A program made the translations under genes and the position numbers. A stretch of 54,446 nucleotides of DNA from Phycisphaerae bacterium. GTDB taxonomy: Bacteria > Planctomycetota > Phycisphaerae > Phycisphaerales > Phycisphaeraceae. This document shows, piece by piece, positions 43,777-52,274 of the stretch (the first letter of the stretch is position 1; each line of letters opens with the position of its first letter). The stretch spans positions 1-54,446 of the forward strand of contig JAUIGU010000026.1 in assembly GCA_030432595.1 (NCBI GenBank), written 5' to 3'. Below the pieces are notes generated by a model that did no database searches, was not told the origin of the DNA, and saw nothing but the letters and a program-made list of their open reading frames with translations.

Positions 43777-46229
43777 CAGCGGCCTCCTTGGGCTTGCCCC
43801 AACAGCGCGGCGGCGTTGGAAGTTGTATCGTCACCGTCCGAGCCTGCGGTTGCGGGTGTTTCGGTTGCGGGCACGGTGCCCTCTTCCTCCGCCGGCGTCG
43901 CGAACAGGTCCGTCCCCAGCCGTTGCAGGTACGCGATCAGCGCAACGGCCTGCTTGTCCGACAGGTCGATCACCTCCCCGTCGGGGTTGATGTAGTGCCC
44001 CTCGACGCCCGGCTCGACTTCGAGTTGGGTCTTGACGTTCTCGGCGATGGCGAGCGCCTGCGCCTCGGCGTGCGCGACCGCTTCGTCGCCGGTGGGGTAG
44101 CCGTCGAAGTTTTCGTCGCCGGGGTGAAGCAGCTTGATCGCGTTGACGCGGGCGGGGATCGACTTGAAGTCCGCCTTCTTGTCCATCAGGAACGGGTAGG
44201 GCGGCATGATCGACCCCGGGCTCCAGACGTTCGGCTCCTCGAAGTGCAGGACGTGCCACGAGTCGCTCTGCTTGCCGCCCTCGCGCGCCAGGTCCGGCCC
44301 GATACGCCGGCTGCCCCACTGGAACGGGTGGTCGTAGACGAACTCGCCCGGCTTGCTGTACTCGCCGTAGCGCTTGGTCTCCGCGACCATCGGGCGGATC
44401 ATCTGGCTGTGGCAGTTGTAGCAGCCCTCCGCGACGTAGATGTCCCGGCCCAGCAGCTCGAGCGGCGTGTACGGCTTGACCGTCGCGATCGTCGGCACGT
44501 TGCTGCGGATCACGAACGTGGGGATCAGCTCGAACAGCGACGCCACCACGACCGCCACGATCACCAGCACCGTGAACTTCACCGGCATGCGTTCCCACAC
44601 GCGGTGCCACCACATCGTGCTCCACACGTCGTACTTCTTCGCGAACTCGAGCACGCCGACCATCTCGGACTTCGGCCGGACCTCTTCGTGCAGCGGGACG
44701 TCCTTGAGCGCCGGGGCCCGGTGCACGGGCTCGTCGTACTTCGCCGGCCGGGCCTTCCAGGTCATGAACAGGTTCCACCCGCCGACCAACGCGCCCGCGA
44801 TATAGAGCAGTCCGCCGACCACACGGAACCAATAGAACGGGATGATGTTGCGTGTGGTCTCGACAAAGTCCGGATACGCGAGCGCGCCGTTCTCATCGAT
44901 CCCCCGCCACATCAGGCCTTGGTAGATGCCGGCGATGTACATCGACACGACGTAGACCAGGATGCCCAGCGTCGCGAGGTAGAAGTGCAGGCTCGCCTGC
45001 TTGACCGAGTGCAGCGGCGCCTGGAACAGCCGCGGCGCCAGCCAGTACATCATCCCGAAGCCCATGAACCCGTTCCAGCCCAGCGCCCCGGCGTGGACGT
45101 GGCCGATGGTCCAGTCGGTGTAGTGCGAGAGCGAGTTGACGGCCTTGATCGACAGCAGCGGGCCCTCAAAGGTCGACATGCCGTAGAACGTGATGCCGAC
45201 GACGAAGAACTTGAGCACCGGATCGGTCGTGACCTTGTGCCACGCGCCGCGGAGCGTGAGCAGGCCGTTGATCATGCCGCCCCACGAGGGCATCCACAGC
45301 ATCAGCGAGAAGAGCATGCCCAGCGTCGACGCCCACTGCGGCAGCGCGGTGTAGTGCAGGTGGTGCGGCCCCGCCCAGATGTAGATGAACACCAGCGACC
45401 AGAAGTGCAGGATCGACAGCCGGTACGAGAACACCGGGCGCTCCGCGGCCTTGGGCAGGAAGTAGTACATCAACCCCAGGAACGGCGTGGTCAGGAAGAA
45501 CGCCACCGCGTTGTGCCCGTACCACCACTGCATCATCGCGTCCTGCACGCCCGCGTAGATCGGGTAGCTCTTGATCAGCGTGCCCGACATCACCGGCACC
45601 CAGATGTTGTTGAAGATGTGCAGGATCGCCACCGTCACGATCGTCGCGATGTAGAACCACAGCGCGACGTACATGTGACGCTCGCGCCGCTTCACCAGAG
45701 TCATGAAGAAGTTGACGCCGAAGAACCCCGCCCACACCAGCGCGATGGCGATGTCGATCGGCCACTCTAACTCGGCGTACTCCTTGCCCTGCGTGATGCC
45801 GAACGGGAGCGTCAACGCTGCGCTGACGATGATGAGCTGCCAGCCCCAGAAGTGCAGCCAGCTCAGGGCGTCGGACCACATGCGGGCCTTGCACAGGCGC
45901 TGCGTCGAGTAGTACACCGCCGCGAACACCGCGTTGCCCGCGAAGGCGAAGATCGCCGCGTTGGTGTGCAGCGGGCGGATCCGGCCGAACGTGATGTACT
46001 CGATCCCGCCATTCACGGAAGGAAATGGCAGCTCGATCGCCGCAAGCAACCCCACCAGGAACGCGACGATCGCCCAGACGTACATCGCGACCATGAAGAA
46101 GCGCGAGATCTTGTCGTCGTAGACAAACGACTCGAGCTGGCCGGCCGCCGCGCTCGGGGGCGACGGCGCGGTGCCTTCCTGAGAAGCGGCCAGCGGGGAA
46201 GGTTCGGCGGCGGAGGGGTGCGTGGTCAT
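43776..46229 (-). CDS. ccoNO: fused cbb3 cytochrome oxidase catalytic and monohaem subunits (CcoN-CcoO)
   Basis: An 817-aa fusion. Residues 1-about 520 are CcoN: 12 predicted helices, the low-spin haem ligand region LHTNAAIFAFAGN, a CuB/Tyr region WWYGHNAVAFFLTTP, the AGPHHLHYTALP block and DWTIGHVHAGALGWN. After a linker and one helix (about 560-585) comes CcoO with the haem c site CYNCHSQMIRP and MPPYPFL, whose Met is the likely axial ligand. The complex reduces oxygen with high affinity at the cytoplasmic membrane. The fusion brings the first electron acceptor and catalytic subunit into one chain. The ATG overlaps the rrf2 stop (ATGA). Confidence 0.95.
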   Translation of the reverse strand: MTTHPSAAEPSPLAASQEGTAPSPPSAAAGQLESFVYDDKISRFFMVAMYVWAIVAFLVGLLAAIELPFPSVNGGIEYITFGRIRPLHTNAAIFAFAGNAVFAAVYYSTQRLCKARMWSDALSWLHFWGWQLIIVSAALTLPFGITQGKEYAELEWPIDIAIALVWAGFFGVNFFMTLVKRRERHMYVALWFYIATIVTVAILHIFNNIWVPVMSGTLIKSYPIYAGVQDAMMQWWYGHNAVAFFLTTPFLGLMYYFLPKAAERPVFSYRLSILHFWSLVFIYIWAGPHHLHYTALPQWASTLGMLFSLMLWMPSWGGMINGLLTLRGAWHKVTTDPVLKFFVVGITFYGMSTFEGPLLSIKAVNSLSHYTDWTIGHVHAGALGWNGFMGFGMMYWLAPRLFQAPLHSVKQASLHFYLATLGILVYVVSMYIAGIYQGLMWRGIDENGALAYPDFVETTRNIIPFYWFRVVGGLLYIAGALVGGWNLFMTWKARPAKYDEPVHRAPALKDVPLHEEVRPKSEMVGVLEFAKKYDVWSTMWWHRVWERMPVKFTVLVIVAVVVASLFELIPTFVIRSNVPTIATVKPYTPLELLGRDIYVAEGCYNCHSQMIRPMVAETKRYGEYSKPGEFVYDHPFQWGSRRIGPDLAREGGKQSDSWHVLHFEEPNVWSPGSIMPPYPFLMDKKADFKSIPARVNAIKLLHPGDENFDGYPTGDEAVAHAEAQALAIAENVKTQLEVEPGVEGHYINPDGEVIDLSDKQAVALIAYLQRLGTDLFATPAEEEGTVPATETPATAGSDGDDTTSNAAALLGQAQGGR

Positions 46230-46720
46230 CGGCGCGGTCTCGCGGCAGCAGATGGAGGGGTGGGGGAGGTTGAGGCGGGGGAAGCGGTACTCGGTTCAGT
46301 CGGCGACGCGGAGTCGGCCGGCAGGAGCTCACGGACGGTGGTCTGCGCGAAGGTCTTCTCGGTGTCCTCGACTACCCCCGACAGCAACAACTGCAGCGGG
46401 CAGAGCGTCGGGTGGACGTCGAGGTCTTTGTGCTGGCACGGCTCGATGCGCGGCAACGGGTCCACGCACTGAACCACGCTCAGCACGGTCAGCTCGCCCG
46501 GGTCGCGCTGGAGCGTGTACCCGCCGTGCAGCCCGCGCTGCCCGGCGACCAGCCCGCCGCGGATCAGCGGCTGCAGCACCTTGGGCAGGTAGCTCGACGG
46601 CACCCCGGTCGCCTCGGCAAGCTGCGGCGAGGTCTGCGGCGTCCCGCCGTCCGGGCTCCAGTGCCGGGCCAGCCAGACCACGGCCCGCAAGGCGTATTCG
46701 GCGGTTTGGGAGACGGACAA
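46226..46720 (-). CDS. Rrf2-family transcriptional regulator, likely Fe-S sensor for the cbb3 operon
   Basis: A 164-aa regulator with a TTG start preceded by GAGG. The N-terminal winged helix is typical of Rrf2 (SVSQTAEYALRAVVWLA, SYLPKVLQPLIRGGLV, RGLHGGYTL). Three cysteines follow (VVQC, IEPC, PTLC), spaced C-x9-C-x11-C, which could bind an iron-sulfur cluster as in IscR or NsrR, although the spacing differs from both. The C-terminal 35 residues are Ser/Pro/Thr-rich. As first gene of the cbb3 operon with a four-base overlap, it probably controls its own operon in response to oxygen, NO or iron (inference). Confidence 0.9.
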   Translation of the reverse strand: MSVSQTAEYALRAVVWLARHWSPDGGTPQTSPQLAEATGVPSSYLPKVLQPLIRGGLVAGQRGLHGGYTLQRDPGELTVLSVVQCVDPLPRIEPCQHKDLDVHPTLCPLQLLLSGVVEDTEKTFAQTTVRELLPADSASPTEPSTASPASTSPTPPSAAARPRR

Positions 46721-46800
46721 GGCGGGGTCCTCGGAGTTCAGTTATTGCCCGAATCACGGGCCATTTCGCTCATCAAGGAGTCCAGAGCCGTGTCACACGA

Positions 46801-46988
46801 ATTCTGGACATCAATATCGTTTAATCAACATATCGTCACTTTCGGTAGACGTCAAACAGACTTTTTTATCCACTTTTCTGGGTGTCGACTGGACAGACCG
46901 CCGACGAGGCTGATAAATTGATAATCAGACCTATTGATCTTTTTATTTTGCCCCGGTGCCTCGCACCACAGCCTCGAAAGGAAGACGC
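46801..46988. promoter_or_regulatory. divergent promoter region between rrf2-cco operon and outer-membrane protein gene
   Basis: An AT-rich gap between the two divergent transcription units. A candidate plus-strand promoter is TTGATA at 46918-46923, 17 nt, then TTTTAT at 46941-46946, about 43 nt before the start codon at 46989. It overlaps an inverted repeat CTGAT/ATCAG at 46910-46928, a plausible operator. On the other side ATCAA words occur at 46810-46814 and 46824-46828, a directly repeated TTGAT on the minus strand with a 14-bp period. The regulator could be the Rrf2 protein or an FNR-type factor; neither is shown. Confidence 0.45.
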
Positions 46989-47912
46989 ATGCCTGCCGCC
47001 CCCGCCAGCTTCTTACCCGCCGCGGTGTCCGCCGCATTCGCGCTGACCGCCGCCGCCGCGCTGACGACATCCGCTTCCGCGCAGCACGCCGAATACGTCG
47101 TGTTCAGCGAGCCCAACACTGCCGGCCTCGAACTGCCCGCCGAACGCAAGCACGTCCACCCCATCACCTCGCCCTACACCCACGAGGACAGCTTCGTCAC
47201 CACCGACGTCCGCACCTGGTTCCTCTACCACGACTTCCCCAAGTCCTCCGCGATCGCCGGCGGCAACGCTAAGGTCTACGCCGTGCAGGTCCGTGTCGCG
47301 CTCACCGACCAGCTCCAGCTCGTCGCCTACAAAGACGGCTACACCGCGATCGACTCGGGCTTGGTGGATGACGACGGCTGGAACGACGTCGCGGCCGGCC
47401 TGAAGTGGAACTTCCTGCAGGACTGGGAGAACGACCTGCACGCCGCCGTCGGCGTCGGCTACGAGCTGGGCATCGGCGACGACGAAGCGCTGCAGGAAGA
47501 CGACGAGGTCCGCCTCTGGGCGTCGATCGACAAGGGCTTCGACAAGCTGCACGTCGGCGCCACCGTGAACCTGCTCCTGGCCGTCGGGAGCGAAGACCCG
47601 CTGGGCGACGCGGACCGCCTGCACTGGCACGCCCGCGCCGACTACTACACCTGCGAGTGGTTCAGCCCCGTCGTCGAGATGAACGGCTACCACGTGCTCA
47701 ACGAAGGCGACAACACGCCCCTGCCGTTCTCCGGCGTCGACGTCGCGAACCTCGGCGGCGGCGACGGCGAGGACGTCATCACCGTCGGCTTCGGCGGCGA
47801 GTTCCGCCCGTTCGACGACGTCGCCATCCGCGCCGCGTACGAGACCCCGCTCACCGACAACGACGACCTGTTCGGTTACCGCTGGACGCTGTCGGCGGTG
47901 TTCAGCTTCTGA
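46989..47912 (+). CDS. predicted outer-membrane beta-barrel protein
   Basis: A 307-aa protein. The ATG at 46989 has AAGGAAG 7 nt upstream. A signal peptide ends near residue 33 (AAALTTSASAQ). The mature part is rich in alternating strands with Asp/Gly turns (VYAVQVRVALTDQLQLVAYKDGYT, HAAVGVGYELGIGDD, EDVITVGFGGEFRP, WTLSAVFSF) and ends in Phe, the usual signal for barrel assembly. Acidic loops suggest cation or small-solute passage, but no substrate can be named. It is transcribed divergently from the cbb3 operon and may share its regulation. Confidence 0.8.
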   Translation: MPAAPASFLPAAVSAAFALTAAAALTTSASAQHAEYVVFSEPNTAGLELPAERKHVHPITSPYTHEDSFVTTDVRTWFLYHDFPKSSAIAGGNAKVYAVQVRVALTDQLQLVAYKDGYTAIDSGLVDDDGWNDVAAGLKWNFLQDWENDLHAAVGVGYELGIGDDEALQEDDEVRLWASIDKGFDKLHVGATVNLLLAVGSEDPLGDADRLHWHARADYYTCEWFSPVVEMNGYHVLNEGDNTPLPFSGVDVANLGGGDGEDVITVGFGGEFRPFDDVAIRAAYETPLTDNDDLFGYRWTLSAVFSF

Positions 47913-47957
47913 GGATTCGCGCCCGCGCGACTCCTTCCGGTGTGTGGCGGTGGACGA

Positions 47958-49349
47958 CTACCTCCGCAACAGTCCGCCGTGGCCCACTGTGCCCACAAAC
48001 CGGCCGTCCCGCGCGACCACGCTGCCCCGCACCGTGACCGCGGCGGGGCGGCCGGTGATCTCGAAGCCCTCGAACCCGTCGTAATCGGTATTCATGTAAT
48101 GATCGGCCGCACGGATCGTGCCGCGATGGTCGGCGTCCCACACGACCAGGTCCGCGTCGGCGCCGAGTTGCACGACCCCTTTGCGCGGGAACAGGCCGAA
48201 ACGTTTCGCGGCGTGCGTGCTGGCGACATCCACAAAGCGGTGCAGGTCAAGCACGCCGTTGATGTTGTCGGGCCTTGCCTTGGTCCAAAGCAGCGTGACG
48301 CGATGCTCGACCGACGGGATGCCGTTGGGGATCTTTGTGAAGTCACCTTGCGGCGGCTTGCCCATGTCTTTCTGTCCGACGAAATCGAACGGCGCGTGGT
48401 CCGTTGCCACCGTTGAAAGATGCCCGGCCTTGAGCGCGTTCCACAGGTACGGCTGGTGCTCGGCCGCGCGGATCGGCGGGCTCATCACGTACTTCGCGCC
48501 CTCGAAGTCGCCGCGTTCAGCGTAGCTGCTGTCGAGCGTGAGGTACGGGATGACGGTTTCGAGATCGACATCCACGCCGCGGGCGCGGAAGGGCAGGGCG
48601 GCTTCGACCGCGTCCCGGCAGGACGTGTGCACGATGTAGCCGGACGCGCCGGTGAGTTCCAGGAAGGTGCAGAAGTGGTGTACCCCCTCCGCCTCGACGC
48701 GCGGGGGACGCGACGGCTCGTGCCACTCCGGGCCGGTTTTGCCTTCGGCGAGCAGTTTTGCCTGCAGCGCCGCGACCAGGTCCGCGTTCTCGCAGTGCGC
48801 GGTAACGACCACGCCGAGTTCCTTCGCGAGCTTCAGCGTCGCGTACAGCTCGTCGTCGGTGACGCCGAACGCGCCCTTGTACGCGAGGAACACCTTGAAC
48901 GACTTGATCCCGTCTTCAACGATCTTCCGCAGCTGTGCCTCGGCTGAGTCGTCGTAGCGCGTCACGCCCATGTGGAACGTGTAGTCGCACGCCGACTTGC
49001 CCTCGGCCTTGCCCGCCCACAACGCGAGAGCCTCTTCCGGTTCGTCGGTGCGGGCCGGGCACACCATCTCGATGAGCGTCGTCGTCCCGCCGACCACCGC
49101 GGCCTTCGACGCCGTCTCGTAGGTGTCCTTGGCGTAGGTGCCCATGAACGGCAGGTAGATGTGCACGTGCGGGTCGATAAAACCGGGGAACACATACTTG
49201 CCCGCCGCGTCGATCACTTCTTCGGCGTTGACGTCCGTCGGCTCGATGCGCGACGCGATGCGCGTGATCGTCTCGCCCTCGCAGAAGACGTCGGCCTTGA
49301 ACATGCTGTCGGCGTTGACGACGGTGCCGCCGCGGATGAGCAAGGACAT
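47958..49349 (-). CDS. hydA: dihydropyrimidinase (D-hydantoinase family)
   Basis: A 463-aa amidohydrolase. The ATG at 49349 has GGAGAA upstream and is preferred over an earlier frame start. The zinc site is intact: HVH at 61-63, the carboxylated Lys151 in FKVFLAYKG, His184 in TAHCE, a later His in YIVHTSC and the Asp in ATDHAPF. It hydrolyses dihydrouracil or dihydrothymine to N-carbamoyl-beta-amino acids, step two of reductive pyrimidine breakdown. It lies downstream of the dehydrogenase gene on the same strand, separated by a 183-nt gap holding palindromic element B. D-hydantoin activity is a common side reaction of the family. Confidence 0.93.
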   Translation of the reverse strand: MSLLIRGGTVVNADSMFKADVFCEGETITRIASRIEPTDVNAEEVIDAAGKYVFPGFIDPHVHIYLPFMGTYAKDTYETASKAAVVGGTTTLIEMVCPARTDEPEEALALWAGKAEGKSACDYTFHMGVTRYDDSAEAQLRKIVEDGIKSFKVFLAYKGAFGVTDDELYATLKLAKELGVVVTAHCENADLVAALQAKLLAEGKTGPEWHEPSRPPRVEAEGVHHFCTFLELTGASGYIVHTSCRDAVEAALPFRARGVDVDLETVIPYLTLDSSYAERGDFEGAKYVMSPPIRAAEHQPYLWNALKAGHLSTVATDHAPFDFVGQKDMGKPPQGDFTKIPNGIPSVEHRVTLLWTKARPDNINGVLDLHRFVDVASTHAAKRFGLFPRKGVVQLGADADLVVWDADHRGTIRAADHYMNTDYDGFEGFEITGRPAAVTVRGSVVARDGRFVGTVGHGGLLRR

Positions 49350-49391
49350 AAAGTTCTCCGTTCTGGGACCGCATGATAAAGAAGAAACGGA

Positions 49392-49497
49392 TTGCACCAA
49401 GGTCGCGAAGGCGCAAAGGCGCGAAGAGGTCAGATCAAAACTGATTCTTCATCAAGTGCTTCCTTCGCGCCTTCGTGTCTTCGTGACCTTCGCGCAA
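49392..49497. repeat. palindromic intergenic element B (35-bp imperfect inverted repeats)
   Basis: Arms at 49392-49426 and 49463-49497 match as inverted repeats at 29 of 35 positions and are built from GCGAAG-type words. The element lies between the dihydropyrimidinase and dehydrogenase genes and could form a long RNA hairpin that separates their expression. It has no coding capacity. Confidence 0.75.
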
Positions 49498-49532
49498 TCA
49501 TTTTCCCTTTTCCTCGTCTTTTGCTGCGACGA

Positions 49533-50699
49533 TCACTCGCTGACCAAATCTTCCGTCTGCTTCACGAAGTCGTCGCCGTCCCACTTGTCGTCGCGGGTGA
49601 TTCCGTCAGCCTTCTTCTTCGCCGCCTCTTTGGCCGCCGCCTTCGCCGCGACGGCCGCCCGTTTCTGCGCCTGGGACTCGGCCTGCATGCGGACAAGCTC
49701 GGCGTGCGTGGTGAAGTACGGCAGTGCCTTGCCCTTGAAGTCGTCGAGCGTCTCGAAGCCGTGCTTCTCCATGAACGCGAGCAGCTCATCCAACATCGGC
49801 TTGACCATCTTGTAACCCAGCTTCATCACGCCGGTACAGACTTGCACGGTATCGGCCCCGAGCAGGATGAACTGCGCTGCGTCGCCGCCGGTCTCGATCC
49901 CGCCGATGCCGGAGATGCTGCGCTTCCCGTCAAACTCGTCGCGGATGAGCGTGGCGATCTCCATGACCATGCGCAGGGCAATCGGGCGCACGGCGACCGA
50001 TGAATACCCGCCCGGCGTCGTGTAGCCCTCGACCGTGGGCATCGGGCGCAGCGTCTCAAGATCGACGCCGATCACGCTGCGGATTGTGTTGATCGCGCTG
50101 ATGCCGTGGGCGCCTGCCTTGAGTGACGCGCGCGTCGGCTCCTCGATCCGGCCGACGTTGGGCGTCATCTTCGCCCACACGGGGATGGTCGCCGCCTTCA
50201 TGACCCAGCCGGTGACCTCTTCGAGGATCTCGGGGTCTTCGCCCATGGCCGCGCCCATCTTGCGTTCGGGCAGGCCGTGCGGGCAGGAAAAGTTCAGCTC
50301 GAACGCGTCGACGCCGGTCTCTTCGCAGCGCTGCACGATCTCGACCCACGCATCGTGGTTGTATTCCTCCATGATCGACGCGATCAGCGGGCGGTCGGGG
50401 TACGCGTCTTTAATGGCCTTGAAGTCGTCGAGCCAGTCCTCGAACGACGTGGTGGCAATAAGCTCGATGTTCTCCCAGCCGAAGACTTCCTTTTTGTTCT
50501 CGCCGGAGAGCTTGCCGTAGCGCGGCGCGACGTTGATGACCTTGGAGGCGTCGAGCGAGACGGTCTTGGCGATGACGCCGCCCCAGCCCTCGTCGAAGGC
50601 CTTGCCGATGACCTTGCGGTTCGTACCGGGCGGCCCGGAGCCGATGACGTAGGGGTTGGGGAACTTGATGCCATCGACGGTGGTTTCAAGGGTGGGCAT
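49533..50699 (-). CDS. preA: dihydropyrimidine dehydrogenase pyrimidine-reducing subunit (PreA-like)
   Basis: A 388-aa FMN flavoprotein of the dihydroorotate dehydrogenase fold. The N-terminus has the family block GIKFPNPYVIGSGPPGTN. The catalytic Cys139 is in ELNFSCPHGLPERKMGA, as in mammalian and bacterial DPD. FMN-binding regions include AKMTPN, SAINTIRSVIG and GIGGIETGGDAAQF. The chain ends in a Lys/Ala-rich helix rather than the C-terminal 4Fe-4S ferredoxin domain of E. coli PreA. It reduces uracil and thymine. The NAD(P)H-oxidising partner PreT is not in this window, so electron delivery is unexplained here. Confidence 0.9.
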   Translation of the reverse strand: MPTLETTVDGIKFPNPYVIGSGPPGTNRKVIGKAFDEGWGGVIAKTVSLDASKVINVAPRYGKLSGENKKEVFGWENIELIATTSFEDWLDDFKAIKDAYPDRPLIASIMEEYNHDAWVEIVQRCEETGVDAFELNFSCPHGLPERKMGAAMGEDPEILEEVTGWVMKAATIPVWAKMTPNVGRIEEPTRASLKAGAHGISAINTIRSVIGVDLETLRPMPTVEGYTTPGGYSSVAVRPIALRMVMEIATLIRDEFDGKRSISGIGGIETGGDAAQFILLGADTVQVCTGVMKLGYKMVKPMLDELLAFMEKHGFETLDDFKGKALPYFTTHAELVRMQAESQAQKRAAVAAKAAAKEAAKKKADGITRDDKWDGDDFVKQTEDLVSE

Positions 50700-50720
50700 G
50701 GGTTGATCCTAGGTTTTTTG

Positions 50721-50869
50721 CCGCAGATTTCGCAGATGACGCAGATGAAAACCATCAAGCAGGATGAACAGGATCATCAGGGTTCAACAGACCAATAAGG
50801 GAAGCCCATTCTGATTCTCATGTCCATGCTGTTACGGTCCGGAATCTGTGTGATCTGCGAAATCTGCGG
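50721..50869. repeat. palindromic intergenic element C (24-bp inverted repeats)
   Basis: Arms at 50721-50744 and 50846-50869 match at 22 of 24 positions (words CCGCAGATTTCGCAGAT and its complement). The core has AGGATGAACAGGAT at 50761-50774, 13 of 14 identical to the core word of element A on the other strand. The right arm abuts the stop codon of the aminotransferase gene at 50870. It may serve as a 3'-end hairpin. Confidence 0.75.
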
Positions 50870-52249
50870 CTAGGTTTTCTTCTCGATCTCGCACAAACAC
50901 TCATCCATCACGGCCAGCAGGAAGTCGGCGTCGTCCCTGTTCACGCACATCGGCGGCTTGATCCGCATGGTGTTGCCGAACAGCCCGCCCTTGCCGAGGA
51001 TCAGGCCGCGGTCCTTCGCGAGTTCCATCAGGTCGGCGGCCTCGGTCTTGGCGGGCTCTTTGGTTTTCCGGTCGCGCACGAGTTCGACACCCAACATCAG
51101 GCCCAGGCCGCGCACGTCGCCGATGAGTTCGTGCTTGTTATGGAGTTCGAGCAGGCCTTGTTTCAGATGTTCGCCCATGGCCTTCGCGTTCTGCTGGATG
51201 CCGTCGGCGTCGATGACTTCCATCGTCGCCAAACCGGCCGCCATCGACACCGGGTTGCCGCCGTAGGTGTTGAAGTGGACACGTTTGGTCATGGTCTGGG
51301 CGATGTCGGCCGTGGTGGTCACGCCGGCGAGCGGCGCGCCGTTGCCGATGCCCTTGGCCATGACGACAAAGTCGGGCTGAACGCCGAAGTGTTGGTGGGA
51401 CCAGTAGTGTTCACCGGTGCGCCCGAAGCCGCCTTGCACTTCGTCGGCGATGCACAGGCCGTCGTGCTCGCGGACGATGCCGTAGACGATCTCGAAGAAC
51501 TCTTTGGGCGGGACCACCGCGCCACCGACGCCCTGGATGGGTTCGCCGATGAAGGCCGCGATCTCGCCGGAGGTCTGGTACTGGATGACGTTCTTGATGT
51601 CATGGGCGCACTTGAGCCCGCAGGTCGGGTGTTCCAGGCCGTACGGGCAGCGGTAGCAGTAGCCGGCGTTGGTGTGGTGGAGGTTCACGGTCGGGTTGGC
51701 GGGGAAGCGCCACGACCCGTGCGCGGTCAGGCCCATGGGGGTGGTCGTGCCGCCGTGGTACCCGTTGCGCAAGGCGATCACGTCGCGGCGGCCGGTGAAC
51801 TCGCGGGCCATGAGGATCGCGAGCTCGTTCGCCTCGCTGCCGGAGTTGGTGAAGTAGGACTTGTCGAGCGGCTGGCCGTCGGGGTTGGTCGGCATCTTGC
51901 CCGCGAGCTTCTCGGCGAAGCGCGGCAGGGTCGGGTGCAGGTAGATCGTCGTCGCGTGCTGCAGTGTGCCGGATTGTTTCTTCACGGCGTCGGCGACGTG
52001 CGGGTGGCAGTGCCCGACGCTGACTGTCACGATCCCGGCGAACGCGTCGAGGTAGCGCTTGCCCGCCTCGTCCCAGAGGTACTGCATGTGGCCCTCGACC
52101 AGCATCAAGGGCTCGCGGTAGTACGTCAGCACGCCGGGGTTGACGTACTGCTGCCGCAGCGCGATGACCTCGTCGCGCGACGGGCCGTCGTAAGGCGCGG
52201 GTTGGTGGTCGCACCGGGGAAGCGAGATGGTCTTGGTGGTGGTCGTCAT
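50870..52249 (-). CDS. class III aminotransferase, beta-alanine/3-aminoisobutyrate-type (AGXT2-like)
   Basis: A 459-aa PLP enzyme. The ATG at 52249 is chosen because upstream sequence in this frame lies in the permease gene and is shadow-like. PLP-binding landmarks are present: SGSEANELA at 136-144, IADEVQGGFGRTG near 268-279 and the Schiff-base Lys299 in VVMAKGIGNG. The Cys-rich block CYRCPYGLEHPTCGLKC is shared with AGXT2-like enzymes. In this cluster it most likely transaminates beta-alanine or 3-aminoisobutyrate, the end products of uracil and thymine reduction, to semialdehydes. Alanine-glyoxylate activity cannot be excluded. It follows the permease gene with 25 nt between them. Confidence 0.87.
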   Translation of the reverse strand: MTTTTKTISLPRCDHQPAPYDGPSRDEVIALRQQYVNPGVLTYYREPLMLVEGHMQYLWDEAGKRYLDAFAGIVTVSVGHCHPHVADAVKKQSGTLQHATTIYLHPTLPRFAEKLAGKMPTNPDGQPLDKSYFTNSGSEANELAILMAREFTGRRDVIALRNGYHGGTTTPMGLTAHGSWRFPANPTVNLHHTNAGYCYRCPYGLEHPTCGLKCAHDIKNVIQYQTSGEIAAFIGEPIQGVGGAVVPPKEFFEIVYGIVREHDGLCIADEVQGGFGRTGEHYWSHQHFGVQPDFVVMAKGIGNGAPLAGVTTTADIAQTMTKRVHFNTYGGNPVSMAAGLATMEVIDADGIQQNAKAMGEHLKQGLLELHNKHELIGDVRGLGLMLGVELVRDRKTKEPAKTEAADLMELAKDRGLILGKGGLFGNTMRIKPPMCVNRDDADFLLAVMDECLCEIEKKT

Positions 52250-52274
52250 GGCGATCGGTCTCCGCCGGTTGCGT

